Notes under the pieces: generated by a model
Told to the model about the DNA's origin: nothing
Seen by the model: only the letters and a program-made list of their open reading frames with translations
Database searches by the model: none
Shown: positions 12,101 through 27,100 of the stretch, one piece after another
How the letters are laid out: each line of letters starts with the position of its first letter
Position numbering within the stretch: position 1 is the stretch's first letter
Origin: Lycocorax pyrrhopterus obiensis
Lineage: Eukaryota > Chordata > Aves > Passeriformes > Paradisaeidae
DNA: 64,000 nt
Assembly: GCA_014706295.1 (NCBI GenBank)
Contig: JACSVZ010000038.1
Coordinates: 3,410,001-3,474,000 of the forward strand
Direction of reading: 5' to 3'
Position numbers and translations under genes: made by a program

Positions 12101-15100
12101 ATCATAATCTGAAATTGAATTCTTAATGTGTTGGTGTTCAAACCTGGCCAGATGGTCACAGAATGCATATGAGCAGACTTAGCACTGAGGTGCCGATGTT
12201 CAGTGTTTTGTATAAAGGGAAGACTTCTTAACTTAACTTTTTCAATGAGTGGAGATGATGCCTGACAGTCCTGCCAAGACATAGCCTGCAATTCCAGTGT
12301 TGCTGCCCTGAGGAGCACAGAAGTGTCCTGTAGAACTTGATGGCTGGTTGTTAAAGCAATGCTTTGTGTGCCTTCTCGTTCCAGCGAGGACAAGAGCCTC
12401 TTGTCAGAGAGAGAAGCATTGCGAGGGACCTGTTTGCCACTTAGAAATGGCCAGGAGGATTTATTTCAGAGTCCTTAGAACAGTAAGAACAGACCTCATT
12501 ATATACTTTGTGTTTCTTCGACCATTTCCAAGATCAGGCAGGATTTACAATTATTTTGACTCAGTTAATATGAGAATGAAGTCACTAATTAAAGAAAACC
12601 ACCACTAGCGGTAGGGAAGTTGCACATACTTGCACTGTTGCTTTGTCTTCCTACTTTCTGGTTCCCTGGGTAAACATCTACTAGGACTTGGGGTACAAGC
12701 AGACAACTGCATCAACTCCACAAAAGTACTTTATTTTGCAGGTTATGTATATACATACATACATAAATACATATATATATGTATATATATAGTCTTGTAA
12801 GTGATTTTGGTTCAGCTTTTTGGGTGGAAGATGAGGAATATACCTAGTACTCACAAAATTGTGTCACTATATGCAGGGAAGGGAAGAAGAGGAGTAGACA
12901 TTTAAAAGAACAGAGCTCATCATGAAGAATAAGAAGATTTGTGAAAATGTCTGTGTTAAGGAAGTGTTTGCTAGTACCTACTTGTGATGACCAGTCACCC
13001 TATGCGAGCCCCCAGATCTTTCAGTTTTGCTAAGAAATGGCCTGGTATGATCTGACATAACCAAAATAACTAGGAAATTACTGTGTTTGCTGTGTTTGGG
13101 TGTTTTTTTTTTTTTTTGCAGGGATGGGAAGATGAAAATATTTGTGTTAAAATCAGCACATCTTGCAGTTAGATGTAGTGTGAGCAGTTCACTGAACAAG
13201 CAGGTTACATACTGTGTATCACAACTGACATGTCTAAAACTGGTAGATTTGCTGCATATTACTATGTTTAATTTTGCTGTAGTCCTTGTTCTCTTTCTGC
13301 ATGTTACTACAGGATCTGGGTTCTGTTATCTCAGTTTCCAGGAGTTCTTCAGGAGAATTCTAACATGTACATGATGCAAACGATAGCTAACCTCCTTATA
13401 AAAATGAACATGACATTCTGTGGGTATGGAATAGCTCTGTTTAATCGTCTGCCTGGTTGTGACCCCTTCCAGCCTCTTGGGCATCTATTCACTGGGTGAA
13501 CAGAGTGAGAAACAGAGAAGGCCTTGACACTCTGCATGCTGTTCAGCAATAGCTAAAACATTAGTTTGTTGTCAGCATTGTTTTGGGCACAAATCTAAAA
13601 CACTGCACCATACCAGCTGCTATGAAGAAAATTAACTCCATCCCAGCCAGACCCAGGACAGGCCTTTAATTATAAATCTTAGATTTGTAATCTTCACTAT
13701 GTATATTGTTGCACATATTGTTGGAATTTTGACAACAGTGATGACTGGTCATTGAAGCAGTGATAAGTAAATGCCGTAGGTAGACTTGGGAGTCTGTATG
13801 TGTTACCAAGGACAGAAGAAGAGCTGCTGCTGCTGTGAGGTCTTGTCACAACTTCAGCAAAGGTGTCCAGGGTTGAGTTTTGGAGTGATGTGAATCTAGA
13901 ATTGATCTTTATTTCAGGCTGTGCTTTCAGGAGTTGGTGTCTTATTCATAGAATCATGGAATGGTTTGACTGGGAAGGGACCTTAGAGATCATCTAGTTC
14001 CAGGCCCATGACATGGGGTGGGCTAGGCCAGGCTGTTCAAAGCCGCGCGTCCAACCTGGCCTTGGACACTGCCAGGCATCCAGGGGCAGTCCACTGCTCT
14101 GGTCAACCTGTGCCAGGGCCTCACCACCCTCACAACCAAGAATTCCTTCCCAGTATCCCATCCAGCCCTGCCCTCTGGCAGTGGAAGCCATTCCCTGTGT
14201 CCTGTCCCTCCATCCCTTGTCCCCAGTCCCTCTCCAGCTCTCCTGGAGCCCCTTTAGGCCCAGGGAGAGAGCTGGGGGTGCTCACCTCTCCCAGCGTGGC
14301 TCCAGAGCAGAGGGGCTCCAGCCCTGGGAGCATCTCTGTGGCCTCCTCTGGAGTCGCTCCAGCAGCTCCATGTGCTCCTGATGTTGGGAGCCCCAGAGCT
14401 GAACACAGTACTCCAAGTCTCATATCTGTTCTGCATCAGTCCAGCTTCTTTCCCTTGCTCTGGTTATATACATATGTGCACCAGTCTAGCTGTGTTGTTT
14501 GAGGTTGGCTTTTTGGTTTGTTGGGGCTTTTTTCTTTTCTTTAAACACATCCAGTATGGTTTAATTTGATTCTTTGACCAGTTGCGGTGTAGGAGGGAAT
14601 CTGCCTAATGTATCTGAAGTCTTTCTTCGAAGCATGATGGAAATAATAACAAATTCCACTGTACTCCCTGCACAGATATAGAAACTTTGTAGACTCTTTT
14701 GTTTTTCTTTAAAAATACAAAGCAGGCCAGTCAACAGCAAGTTACTCCTATCACTTCTGATATTTTATGTAACCTAAAATTCTTGTGAAATTTTTGTTAC
14801 ATTTTCAGGTTTACTGTGAGTATGGGATGGTACATGTCCTTTCAGAGAAGGGGAGCAGCAAAGGAAAAGACTACTGTATTCTCTTCAACTCTCAGTGGGC
14901 CCATTTGCCACATGATCTGGGTAAAGCTGTAAGTACCTAGCTAACCAATGACAAAAGAATGTATAAAAATGCCTTTGTTACAAGGAAACTTCTAATTTCT
15001 TACTTAGATTAGTAGACTTTGAAGCAACTGCTTTGTTTGCTCTGCTTAGAAAATATTTTATCTGTTAAGATCACTCTAGGCAGTGCTAGGATGGCAGTAT

Positions 15101-18100
15101 TAATTTCCAGACATTGTGCAGAGGTAATGACTGTTGCTGGTTCAAAACAAAAATCTTCCTTTTCAATGATGTGATCAATGAAATTAAAATGGCACATACC
15201 TGGGCTTGCAAAGGAGTTTTTGTACATCAGCATGATACAAGAAGATACCACATGGCTTTTCTTATATACTGAACTGTGGCCTTTAGTGCTTTCTCAGTGT
15301 GAAGTGTAAGATTAAGTAGTCATAAACTGTGTCAAGCTTTTGCTGCATTATCCAAAGCTGTATGAGCTGAAAATTGAGTAAATTCTTCACTCTTTTCTGT
15401 GAGAAAAAGTTACTGTTACTGAATGATGAAATCAGCAAATGCACTTTGAATGAGCTACTAATAGGGGAAGATGCAGTTGACTGATACTTGGTTTATTTTA
15501 TAAAATAAATAATTATTTATTTATTTTATTCCCTGCACAGTTGAGTGCCCCACAGAATTCATAGAGTTCCTCACCAATGTATAGGCAAGTTTCAGTTACT
15601 TCTGGTGGGTTTATTGCAACTGTAGATTAGTCCCTAGATACATCAGTAGTTGCCTTTGCCTTGTATAGACTCAGCTGATAAACTCTTGCACTTTCCCTGA
15701 CTATGTAATGTGAATCAGCACATGCATGACTGACTGTAGTATTTATGAGAGTTGGGGACTGTACTGTAGACATCTTGTTTAAATCAGTCTCATAAAAATT
15801 CACTGGAGTCATATCTCATATCTCAGCTCTGCAGGAGCCGACATAGTCCAGAATAGCTTGCACAGACACTTGGGTAGTGTATGCTATATCCATTGCCTAT
15901 CCCTGTCTCCTTCCTTGGTTCTTTCCTGCTTTTCCCTTCTTTCACATTCTCGCTCCTCCTCCTTCAGCGCTCCAGCAGTACAGTTCATTAACTGAGGTGA
16001 TGCAGTGCACCACTCTGAGCTCACTCTGCATTTGTGTTGTGCTCTGATAGAGGGATAAGCTTACCTGAAACCTGGAAAACCAGGAAGTGTGGGTAGGAGC
16101 ATTTCACTGTCTCTAGAGGTCAGGTTGGAGACAGCAGTTTTTTGAATAAGCTTGAAACTGACAGCCTGACACTTCCCTTTCCCTCCTAAAACAGTAGAGT
16201 CCATTACACAGGTATGGTATATCATGTACCTGTGGATTTCTAATACAAACTGTTCCATGTGTCATTTTTTCAGGTTAAAACTTTACCTTGACTCTTCTCA
16301 AACCTAGCAGCTCACCTCAGCAGGGGCTGAGACTTGCTTCTCTTAGCACAGCTTGGTTGTTTGGTAGATAATTGCAGTTTTCAGGTAACTTGCAAATAGA
16401 ACTGGGCAAAGATGCTGGTGGTTGTTTAGATTTTGCAAGGAACAATTTGTGCCTGTGTTATTTCTAAAACCTTGAAATGTCTTTGGGATGTTCCTGTTGA
16501 AACACACCAGATTAGATGTCTTTGGGTCTGAGGAGAGCCAAAACTAAGGAATTTGGGCTTGCAACACCTCTGGATCGCAAGTGGTGAGAGAAGTAGCTTA
16601 GAATCCAGTATTCAAGTACTTGGGATGCAAAATCTCAGCTCACTGGACACAGTAGGTTTCAACATGGAAGTTTATTTTTATTGCCTATGCTTTTGTACTT
16701 TTCCCCAGCCTGCGTTTTAGTTTCTAAGCTGTTCATATCCTCCATCATCCCAGCCTGGCACTCTGCCACCCAAGAAAAGATAAAACTTTGCTGTACTCCT
16801 CCCACATCCTGGCTGTGTGCATCAGAACAGCAACGATGCTGAAGAAAATAAATGCAAGTGGAGGTCATATCCCAGATTTTATTACCAGCAGAATTCTGTA
16901 CAATAAGGTGAAGCAAGGCAGGACCGTACATAATAGAGAAGGCAGCACTGTTTCAGCTTTCCTGGTGCTCTGAGAATACTCTACCATTCCATTACTGGAA
17001 AGTTTTAAATCACTCTTTCGAGACTCTGGCTTCTGCTCTTGACTTCTTCTATCATTTTATGTTATATATATGTATTTAACTAATTTCTTTTTTTCAGTCA
17101 CTCTTGCAACTGCAGGATCAGACAGCATCTGTTTTGTGTTCTCCTTCTGATGTACCTGATGGGGGATTTAATAATCAAATCCCCATGGTGATGCGAGGAA
17201 ATTGCACCTTCTATGAGAAAGTGAGGCTTGCTCAGATAAATGGGGCTCGTGGGCTGCTGATTGTTAGTAGAGAGAGACTGGTAAGTTGCTTTTTATCTTT
17301 CTATGCTGCTGATACTCCTCTGATGCTAGATATTGTCTTGTCTTCGGTGCACATTGCTGGTATTTGATGTTCTTCTTTAAAAGAAATAATGCGTGTGTGT
17401 TCCTGCATGTACATACATTGCATGGTTATGTGTGGAAATCATACATCCGAAGGAAGAATGAATGAAACAAGGCACTCATATAAGTAGGAAGAGTCTGCAC
17501 AGAGCTCATGTGACATTCAAGTTAAGGGCTCAGAATTACCCTTATTCCAAATGAAATATTGAAGTCAAAGGATGAGGTTGGTTTGTGACTCCATCATACT
17601 ACCACACTGAATCTAGTGCTCTAGATTCAGCTGGAGCATCAACGGCATGTATTTTGTAAAATCAGTAGTTTTGAAAATAAAATTAGTGGGTTTGAGTCCT
17701 GGTCAATACTAGAGGCACACATCAGTCATAAACCCGTGACTCTGATGTGCAAAAGATACTGCTTGAAATTTGGTTGCTGCATTTTGCTGTTACAGTCTTA
17801 CATTACTTTTGTTTTACTGGGAACAGGCATATATTTTGACTTTTGAGTGTTTGCTGTCATTAAGTTCCCTTCTAGGATATTTTTCAAATTAGCAGGAACA
17901 GAACTTGCACCTTTAACCCTTTTGAAGGAGTAGAAGTACTTGCAGAAATAAATATATTCTTACCTGGTCTGAACTGTCTTTCAGGTTCCTCCTGGAGGTA
18001 ATAGGAGTCAGTATGAAGAGATTGATATTCCTGTGGCTCTGCTTAGCTATACTGATATGTTAGATATTGGCAAGGTAAACTCGATACTAAAAGCTCTCAT

Positions 18101-21100
18101 TTATATTATCTCATGTAAATGAGTCACTCAACAGTATTAAGTCCACCTTAAGAGCTTTGAATATGTAGAGTATACTCATGAAGACTGCATTATTGTGTTT
18201 TGGAAAAAAAAATCAAATCTCTTGGGAGGTTATTTCTCATCTTTGGAATAAAATCAAAGTACAGCCTGGTGCTGGGAATAAATACTGCTAATAGAAGAGC
18301 CAATAGATGGCTCTTAAGTGTTTATGATAAAGCCTGATTCTGAGGTTGCTTAGTGAAAATTAAATAAGTGAACCTTTGCTAAGGTGGCTTTTTGGATGTC
18401 CTTCATAACTCGTATTTACCTCTACAGAGTTTTGGCAGCTCAGTGAAGGGAGCAATGTACGCACCAAATGAGCCTGTGCTGGACTACAACATGGTGATTA
18501 TCTTTGTCATGGCTGTGGGGACTGTTGCAATCGGAGGCTACTGGGCAGGAAGCAGAGATGTGAAAAAGTGAGTAACTGAATGGGTTATAGCAGTTTTCCT
18601 GTATTTTTCACAGAAAAAAAAGTAGATGGTGTTTGTGTAAGGATCACCTGGCAGCTCTGCTAGTGAGGTTAGGAGACTGTAGCCAGAATGGAAAAATGCT
18701 GGTGTGATGTTTGAAAGGCCCTGAGCCTTGCATTGGTTTGGTCACTGTAGGAAATCATTAGAGTATAAATAGCATGTAGAGCATTTTAGTATTTTGCCAT
18801 GTCAAAAGAAAAAACATTTGAAAAGCTCAGAAGGAAAATTATTAAGGAATAGGCTTCCTGTTTTGGCTTTTGCAAAAATTCACCACAAAAATACTTTGTA
18901 AAAAAATAATAAAATTTGCTTTTACTGCTATAGGGCCAACCAAATTGATTGGATGGCTAACATATGCTATGTTTGTTATCAATTTTTCAATGAAATTTTA
19001 TGGTTACTTCTTGCCAGCAACTGGGGTTGGGAGAAGGAAGTCATTGTGCCACACGTATTTCTAACATTTATTTTGTATACACAACCTGATTTAAGGATTT
19101 CTTCTGAAGTCAGCAAATTATTCTGTTTTAGTTTTCAGGATTCAGTTGAGTTTTTAGTGAATGAAATAGTGCTCTAGATAAGTTAATGCAGCAGTTACTG
19201 GTTTATGCATTGGATTATAGCTGATGTTCATACATCCATGGAAAATGTGGTGTTCCACGGACTTGAGTGGGAATCAAAGCAGGCATTGGTGTTGTGACGT
19301 GTTTTCAACCCCTTGTGTTTTTCACTGAAGATTCAGCCTCCTTGTGTATCTTGTTGCAGAAGGAATGAACTGATGGTAGCCATGTTACTCTTTCAGGAGG
19401 TACATGAAGCACAAGCGTGATGATGGGGCAGAGAAACACGATGATGAAACAGTGGATGTGACTCCCATAATGATCTGTGTGTTTGTAGTGATGTGCTGCT
19501 CAATGCTCGTCCTCCTTTATTTCTTCTATGACCACTTAGGTACTCTTAAGGTTGTATTTATATTAATACATCTTCAATATCACAAGGCTGCCATTGTTTA
19601 AAGAACATTTTATTGTGAAAATAATAATGAAACATCTCTCTTCTGTCATGTGTCTTCATCACAATATGATTTAAAATACTGTAAGAAAGCTCACTGAGTA
19701 GATTTCTAATCCTTCTTTTTGTGAGGTTGGTCATAAAACTTCTTGCAAACATTAAAGCCTATTAAGTAGATACAGACTTAGTATCTTCCACTTTTTATTT
19801 TGTTAAAGATGTTCTCAGACCTATTCTTTTCTCTCTATTATTGTTTAATTTGAAGTCAAGATCAAGGATCAGTTTTTTAATCTTTATAAAGATGATAATT
19901 TTCTATTGATCACTCATCAGATTGACAAAAGACATGAGAGCCTAATGCACTGGAACTTCCATCTTCATATTTCTGAGGAAGTAGCAAAACATGCATCCCA
20001 TCTGTATTAATTCATTTTGTGACTTAGTGATTTTAATGTTCCCTTATAATGCTCCTGTGTACTCTATAAAGAAAAGATAAATGCTTCACCATAGGTTGCC
20101 TTTGAAGCTTATGACTTACTTTAAGAAGATTAGGGTAGACATTTTGATTTCTTGAAGTAGATATTGCATAAAGTACGCCTGAGTAAAAGGAGCTAGAATT
20201 AGATACTTAAAGAGCATGAATCTAATCAATCATTTGAAGTCTCTGAATTTATCTTTCACTGTTGAAATGTAAGCCTTATTTCTCATTTAGTCTTATTGAC
20301 TGCCTGTTCTTTATTCAGCCAGGATACCAAAAAAAGCATCTCTTGCCTTATCCTTCTTAGACTTAATACTTTTTTTCCCTCAGTCTATGTTATAATAGGA
20401 ATATTCTGCCTGGCTGCCTCGATTGGTCTTTACAGTTGTCTGTCTCCCTTTGTAAGAAGATTCCCCTTGGGAAAGTGTAGGTATGTGGCAACTTTCAAAA
20501 TTGTAATAGGGAAACTTAGGTTTTTATACTTGTTGGGTAGGTGTGGGGTTTAAAAAGTGGCTTCATGCTTCAAAATGTTATAAAGGAAGAAGGTATCTAC
20601 ATAGACAACTGTAGCTTTGGTGTGTTTCTTTTTCAGAATCCCAGACAACAACTTGCCTTATTTTCACAAGCGTCCCCAGGTCCGGATGTTGCTCTTGGCA
20701 GTATTTTGTATCTCTGTCAGCGTAGTCTGGGGAATCTTCAGAAATGAAGATCAGTAAGTGTATATTTTAGTTTCTGTGCTAAAAATTGTAATACACTTTA
20801 TAATATAAGTAACTGACATCCATAGAAGTCTACATTTATCCAGAATTTAGGAATGACAGGAAAAAAAGTAGAGACATGCAGAAGTTCATAGTTGTTCCTT
20901 ATGTACTTCATCTTTTTCATGTTCATTTAAATTACAGAAAACTGTCTCTTGTTAAGCTTGAATTTCTCTGAGTCCCAGTCAGTATTCTGATCTCTTTGAC
21001 TTAAGACAGCTTTTCAGAAGTGGTATGGAAAGTTGGACACAAGGTGTCTAACTTATTTCTTCATGAGAATAAGAACTGGTAAGATTGTCAGACCTTTAGT

Positions 21101-24100
21101 TTCTCTCAGCTTTCGTGTATGAGTCAGTAATTCTCCACGCCCAGTGTTGCTGTGGTACCTAATTGAAGCATGTTCTTACCACTTTTGTTAGAGGTGGATC
21201 TTTTATGGAGTGTTGTGTTTTGGGTTTTGTTTGGGGTTTTTTCCCTCTTACCTCACTCCCAGATATTCCAATTTCCCCATGTGTACAGGATGTGTTCATC
21301 TTCTTGGTTCCTCTATGAGGGGCTCAGTATTGGAACTGAAATGCTGGCTTGCGTTTCTGATGATGATGTCTGACTTGTGCTTTGAATGCATGTTACTGCT
21401 TTTGTGGGGTCTGTGTTCCGCATGGATCATTCAGTGACAGAACTCAAATCCAGGAATCAACTCTGAAACACCTTTTAGAGAGATAAGTGTCAGACTGAGT
21501 AGTACAGAATATAGTACAGTATAGAGATGTTCCAACCTGCAATATGTAGGACTAGGAAATCCGTTTTCTGCCTCAGAGCTGGAGTGGGCCTGAGTGTCTC
21601 CTGCACAAAGCTCCACCAGCAACTGCACAGGTATTGATCCAACAGCATCATCTCTGATTGCACCTAGACCCTAGCAATTTTTGGGAAACCTTAGTGTTGT
21701 TTATCTCAGATCCTACTTCTCTTTGACCCTAGCAGTTGAGAGTAAAGCAAAGAGCACTTCTATACTCAACTTGCAAAACACAACTGAAAAACAGGCCCAG
21801 CTGTAAATTTGCCTCAGCACATAAGGGTGCACACCTATACACAGGACAAAGGACCCCAGCACTTCCCATTTTGGTATCCACTGACCTCATTCAGCCAGTT
21901 TTCAGTCTACTTCACTGCTCATTCAGCTTGTACTTCATCAGTTTCTCTGTGAGGATTTTATGGAAGATTGTCAGTGGAAAGCCTTACTGAAGTCTAGATG
22001 GACATTATCGCACTGTTCTTCCCTCATCTCCCAGGCAGTTCTTTGTGGAAGGTTATCAGGTTGATGAAGAACAACTTCCAATTTGCAAATTCATGCTGAC
22101 AACAATGTCAATTTCAAGCAAGTACTTTGAATAAAGGGGGTTTTTTTTGTCCCAAGGAGGTCCTTAGTGAGGACAAGGCTTGGTCTCCTTTTCCTGCTGT
22201 TTCCTGAAAAAATGTTACTCTCCTCTTTTTAAGGTGGGCCTGGGTTCTGCAAGATGCTTTAGGAATTGCTTTCTGTCTTTACATGTTGAAAACAATTCGC
22301 CTGCCTACTTTTAAGGTATGAAAGTTAAACAGGTGTAAAGAGAAGATGTTTGTATATGTGTGTTTGAACAGAGGAGTCACTTATAATAGAGTATATTGCC
22401 TTGGAAATGCACTTCCATTCATATGTAGCGTGGAAAAAAGGGATGCAATGAATATAACATAGACCAATAAGTGTCATGTGATTGTTCTGTAGATTCTGTA
22501 GAGTGTTGACTAGTAAATCACACACCAGCCATTTATTTATGGGTTTGGTGTTTGGGTTTTTTTGTTGGGGTGTTTTTTTGTTTGTTTTTGTTTTGATTGG
22601 TTTGGGTTTGTTTGTTTAAAATTGACGTACAACTGATGCATCAGTCTAGTGTTTTTTTTCAAGTCTTTCTGAACTCAGTCAGTATCCTAAGACAAAAATC
22701 TGTATTAGTCATTTAGTTGCCCCTTAAGCAGGTCTTCAAACTCTTGTTTCAAATTATCTTCACTTATAAGTTTGTACAGACTGAGAGTATATGGGTGTAT
22801 AGTGTTTCAAGCTATGCCTGGAATCCTCCAGTGCAGAGCTTCTTCGTATTTCCCAGCAAACTGAAATCGCACTATTTCCAGATTTTACATGATAAAGAAT
22901 TTTGGGCACTAACATGTAATTTTGTGTTTAATAATTACTTTCTTTTATATGGTGAATGCAAGACCCTATTCCTCCATCTGAAATATTTAGGAATTAAGAA
23001 AAATAGATGGATGACTTGTTTTAGTCTTTATTAGCTTTTTGTTTCGCCTTCTAATTACTAATTCTTTGCTGTTTGCTAATGCATAGTGTGTAAATACCAA
23101 ATATCTTGTCTCTTCCTTCAGGGTTGTACCTTACTCCTTCTGGTTCTTTTTGTGTATGATGTATTCTTTGTGTTTATCACACCTTTTCTAACAAAGGTAA
23201 GTAAAGTGCTTCTTTATTGTCTGCTGCCCACAGAGCAAAGTGTAATGACTTGTTTCTCTGTGTGTTCCTAAATGATCCCAGAGCTGCTGAGTGAAGTGTT
23301 GATTTATAATTTTCCTGTTTTTTTCTTTAGACTGGGGAGAGTATAATGGTGGAGGTGGCTGCAGGCCCATCTGATTCTGCCACTCATGAAAAGGTACTGC
23401 ATGTAGTCTGAAAATCTGGCACTAACTTTCAACTATTACAATTTTAACTTCTCTAAAATTCAAGACCTCAAAGCTGAAATGGAGATGCCAGTCTGAAAAG
23501 AACTTAATGTGGGAATAAGTGCTCTTGAATGTTTATTCTGGAGGGGCAAAGCAGACCTGTAGTGGTTCATCACACCAGCTTTGGTTTTCCTTTATCTTTT
23601 TCTGACAGAGTCTCAATATAAGAAAGCTGGTTAGCTCAGCTTCACAAAAACATGACCACATCTGTAAATATTAACTTACTGCTAATTAAGCATAAGCCTC
23701 TTTTCCTAGAGAGATAAAACATATAATCAGTCTGTCTCTTCCTCCTCCTTCCCTTCTATGATATTTGCTTTATGAAAAGCTGAGGCTATGGATAAAGGAG
23801 AGAAACACAAATTGGAGACAGAAGAAAACAGAAGTCAGTGTTCAGTGGGTTTGCACCGTTGGACAGCAGCCAATTGCATGAACACCTTACAAGACGTGGC
23901 TGACTCAGGGAGGAAAGTATGTGAGATGTAGGAGACAGATACAGTGAGCAAAATAAAAAAATTGATCTCTAGGAAAACCTGGTCTTGTTAATTTAAGGAA
24001 TAATTGGATCTATTTCAGCAACGAATGTAATAGTGTCATGTGGGAAAATAGCAAAGAAAATAGTTGTTTGCAGGACATGGATCAATCCATACAGTCCATA

Positions 24101-27100
24101 CTAATTTCTTTGACTTCTTTTGTTCTTCTCTCCTGTACCCCTTCAGTACCCCTTTGGATTCAACTGTATGCACAGAATGAATTGTATAAAACAGTAATGA
24201 AAGTATAAGTAGATAAAATTATTTTGGCACTAATATAAGAAAAGAAAAAGGAAAATAAAGTTTCTTTAATGTACTATAATAAAGAGAATACAGGTTTGCA
24301 ATGGACCATGGCATACTGTGCCTCAACATTGCAAATTGTGTAATAAGTAGGAACACTAGGGGCAGGGAAGAGTCTTTAAAGTGATTTGAAAAATGACTTT
24401 TTAAAATTATTCATGTCTTGCTCTTTTGAGACTTTTATTACACCCAGGTGAATGAACTGTGTAAATTGTTATTTCTTATGCATGTAGCAGTTTACCTAAA
24501 TTTTTTACATACCTGCAGTTAAAGCAGAGTTGATACCTGATTTTATGTGAAGACTTTGAAATTAACATAGTATTTAGAAAGTATTTCATCGCTCCCATCT
24601 TAAGTACATTTTGTTAGTTATCAGTAATACTGTATGTAATGGATGTATAAAAAGATACATTTTCTGTATTTGAAGCCTGCCATTTGAGTGCAACAGGAAC
24701 AAGTTCTGGTAGGTAGTGTCACTATGCTTTTCATCAGACGTGTCTCTCTCATTCCAAGCTCCCAATGGTCCTGAAGGTTCCACGACTGAATTCCTCACCC
24801 TTGGCTCTATGTGACAGGCCTTTTTCTCTCCTAGGATTTGGAGACATTTTAGTTCCAGGTATTGTTTAGCATGTTAAGAATTTTACTTGTTGCATTGTCG
24901 TATTAGTTTATTCCTCTTTTACTTCTGCTTCAAGTGGTAGGTTTGATTTGACTACTACAAACGTGATAAATTTTTAAGTATAGGAGGGTTTTGTGTACTA
25001 TTCACCTTTTCAACAAGAAAAATGCATGTTAATCTTATGGTTCAGTTTCACATGCAGTGATGTCAAGAAATGTAGAGAAATTTCAGGAGTTGATTTAGCA
25101 ACTGATTCTATACTATAAAGCATCTTTAATAGTGTGGCGATAGAGGAAATTATTTGTCCATTTGCACATGGTTTAAGTACAGATGCCTGACCACTCAAAA
25201 CTTCCTAATTTTGTTAGTCACACTACATCCAGTATTTCTCCCACCCTTCTCTCAAATTTGATTTTAGATAATTCACTGCAGGTGAAAAAATTATGCACCT
25301 TCTGGCTTTCAGATTTCTTCTGAGAAATCATTTGTTTTACTTTCTTGTATTTTGGGAAATATGAACTCTGTCATCCCCATTAGTGTCCCCTCCTCCCCCC
25401 AGCCTGCAACAGGCAGAGTCATTAACCTTAAAATTATACTGTCTTCAATAGCAGCTTGAAGGACTGAACTCACTCTTGCTCTTGTTGTGAACACTGTATT
25501 TTTAAAAATGTTTAGTAGGGATGGGATGACATTTTTATCTGTGATCTGCATGTTTGTAGCTGTTTATTTTACTTTTGGAGTGCTTCCGATACACGGGGCT
25601 TGTGCCATCAGATAACTGGTTTGTAAATTGTGCAGCCTCCTGGATATGTTGTCATGGTGTTTAAACACAGGGTGCCAAGGGAGTTTGGCGGGGGGGGGGG
25701 CACGGGAAGAAAAGTTCTTGAAAGTCCCTAGCTAGTTTGATGGTTTTGTTTTTATGATGTAGTGCGTGACTAGGTTGAAAGCGTATTATAACTGTTCTTT
25801 CCTTTCCTAGGCTTACTGGTAGCCTATTGCCATAGGTTTGATATTCAGGTGCAGTCATCCAGAGTCTATTTTGTAGCCTGCACAATAGGTACGTACCACA
25901 GTGCCACCTGAACACAAGACCTACAGGAGTGGCTCCCTCTAAAAGCGTGTCATCAGTCTTGCATGGCATAGTTTGGGGTTTTTATCTTGTTCCTCCTTTT
26001 ATTATTAAACAGAAATATTTATCAAAGTGCTTTCAAGGCTACATCTTCCATCACCAAACTAGCTGATGTTGCTTTTCTGAGCTGTCTTGTCTGCCTTACC
26101 TAAGGGGAGCTTCTTGTTACCATGGCTGCCAAGGGTCTCACTCTTGTAGTTACACTATCTTTACATGTGCTCAGCTACTCCTTCTGGTTTCTTGTTTCGT
26201 GAAGCTTTGAAATTATTGTGCGTGAGAATTTAGGTTCAGGGATATCATCCTTTGACTTTGTTCTTAACTTCTTGTGTATTCTAAAAATCCATGACCTATG
26301 ATGTGGGGAATTTTATTATGATGACTATAACACCTCTAGATAAGTTTTCTTCTTTAGTTTGTAAAATCTACGGAGTTACATGCCATGAACTTAAATACTA
26401 CTGAGGAATAGGATCTGACAGATTCCTGTTGTCTTTCTTACAATATACTTCTGCTAGCAAAGACTTCCAATGCTTGCAGTAAATTTCATGAGAAATTTTC
26501 ATGAACAACTTACTTAGAAACTCTTTTGAAAAAATACCTAGGTTCATGGACACTTCTAGCAGGGGTAGAGAGATGCTTTTATTTCAATCTTCCAAATAAT
26601 TTTCTCTCATATTCACTTAAAAAAAATTGTTGTCTTATCTGGTACTTTCAAAATGTGTTTGCAGAAGTAGGAAAATGTTGTATTGATAAAGAATCAGCAG
26701 TGGGCTATTGCAGCACTGAGAATGAGCCACGTACAGGGCTGAGTTAGCAAGATGGAGTCAGCAGTTATGAGAGGAGTGATTATTCCTCTCAGTTTGTCAC
26801 TTAAGACTGAGTCTTAACCAGGATCTCTGGTGCCAGACAGACATTGACATACTGGAGTAAATCCAGTGGAGACCGTCAGGATGGCAGAGGGCTGGAGCAC
26901 AGGGCTGTAAAAGAAGAGAAGGCAAAGAGGAGATTCTGTTGCTGTCCGCTGCTACCTAATGGGAGACTGCAGGGAGGACAGAGAGACTTTTCTTACAGGT
27001 GTGCACATAAGATGTGAGGCAATGGACTTAAATCACAATAAGAAACAATAAGAAATATTTTAACTAGATATAAGGAACTCTCAATAATAACAGAATATGC

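Larger units (their letters stand above)
6178..14808 (+). other. SPPL2B: SPPL2B intron 1
   Basis: An 8.6-kb intron. It holds the right half of the CpG island, a GC-rich 12-bp repeat (6351-6405), CR1 pieces (10577-10750 and 13945-14424), an AT microsatellite (12745-12792) and a short T run near 13106. The remainder looks like unique AT-rich DNA; its short open frames show no recognisable protein. Confidence 0.8.

Noticed and set aside
13994..14502. Frames of up to 164 codons, nearly identical to frames at 41026-41500
   Set aside because: They are translations of CR1 3' UTR sequence, not of a duplicated gene.
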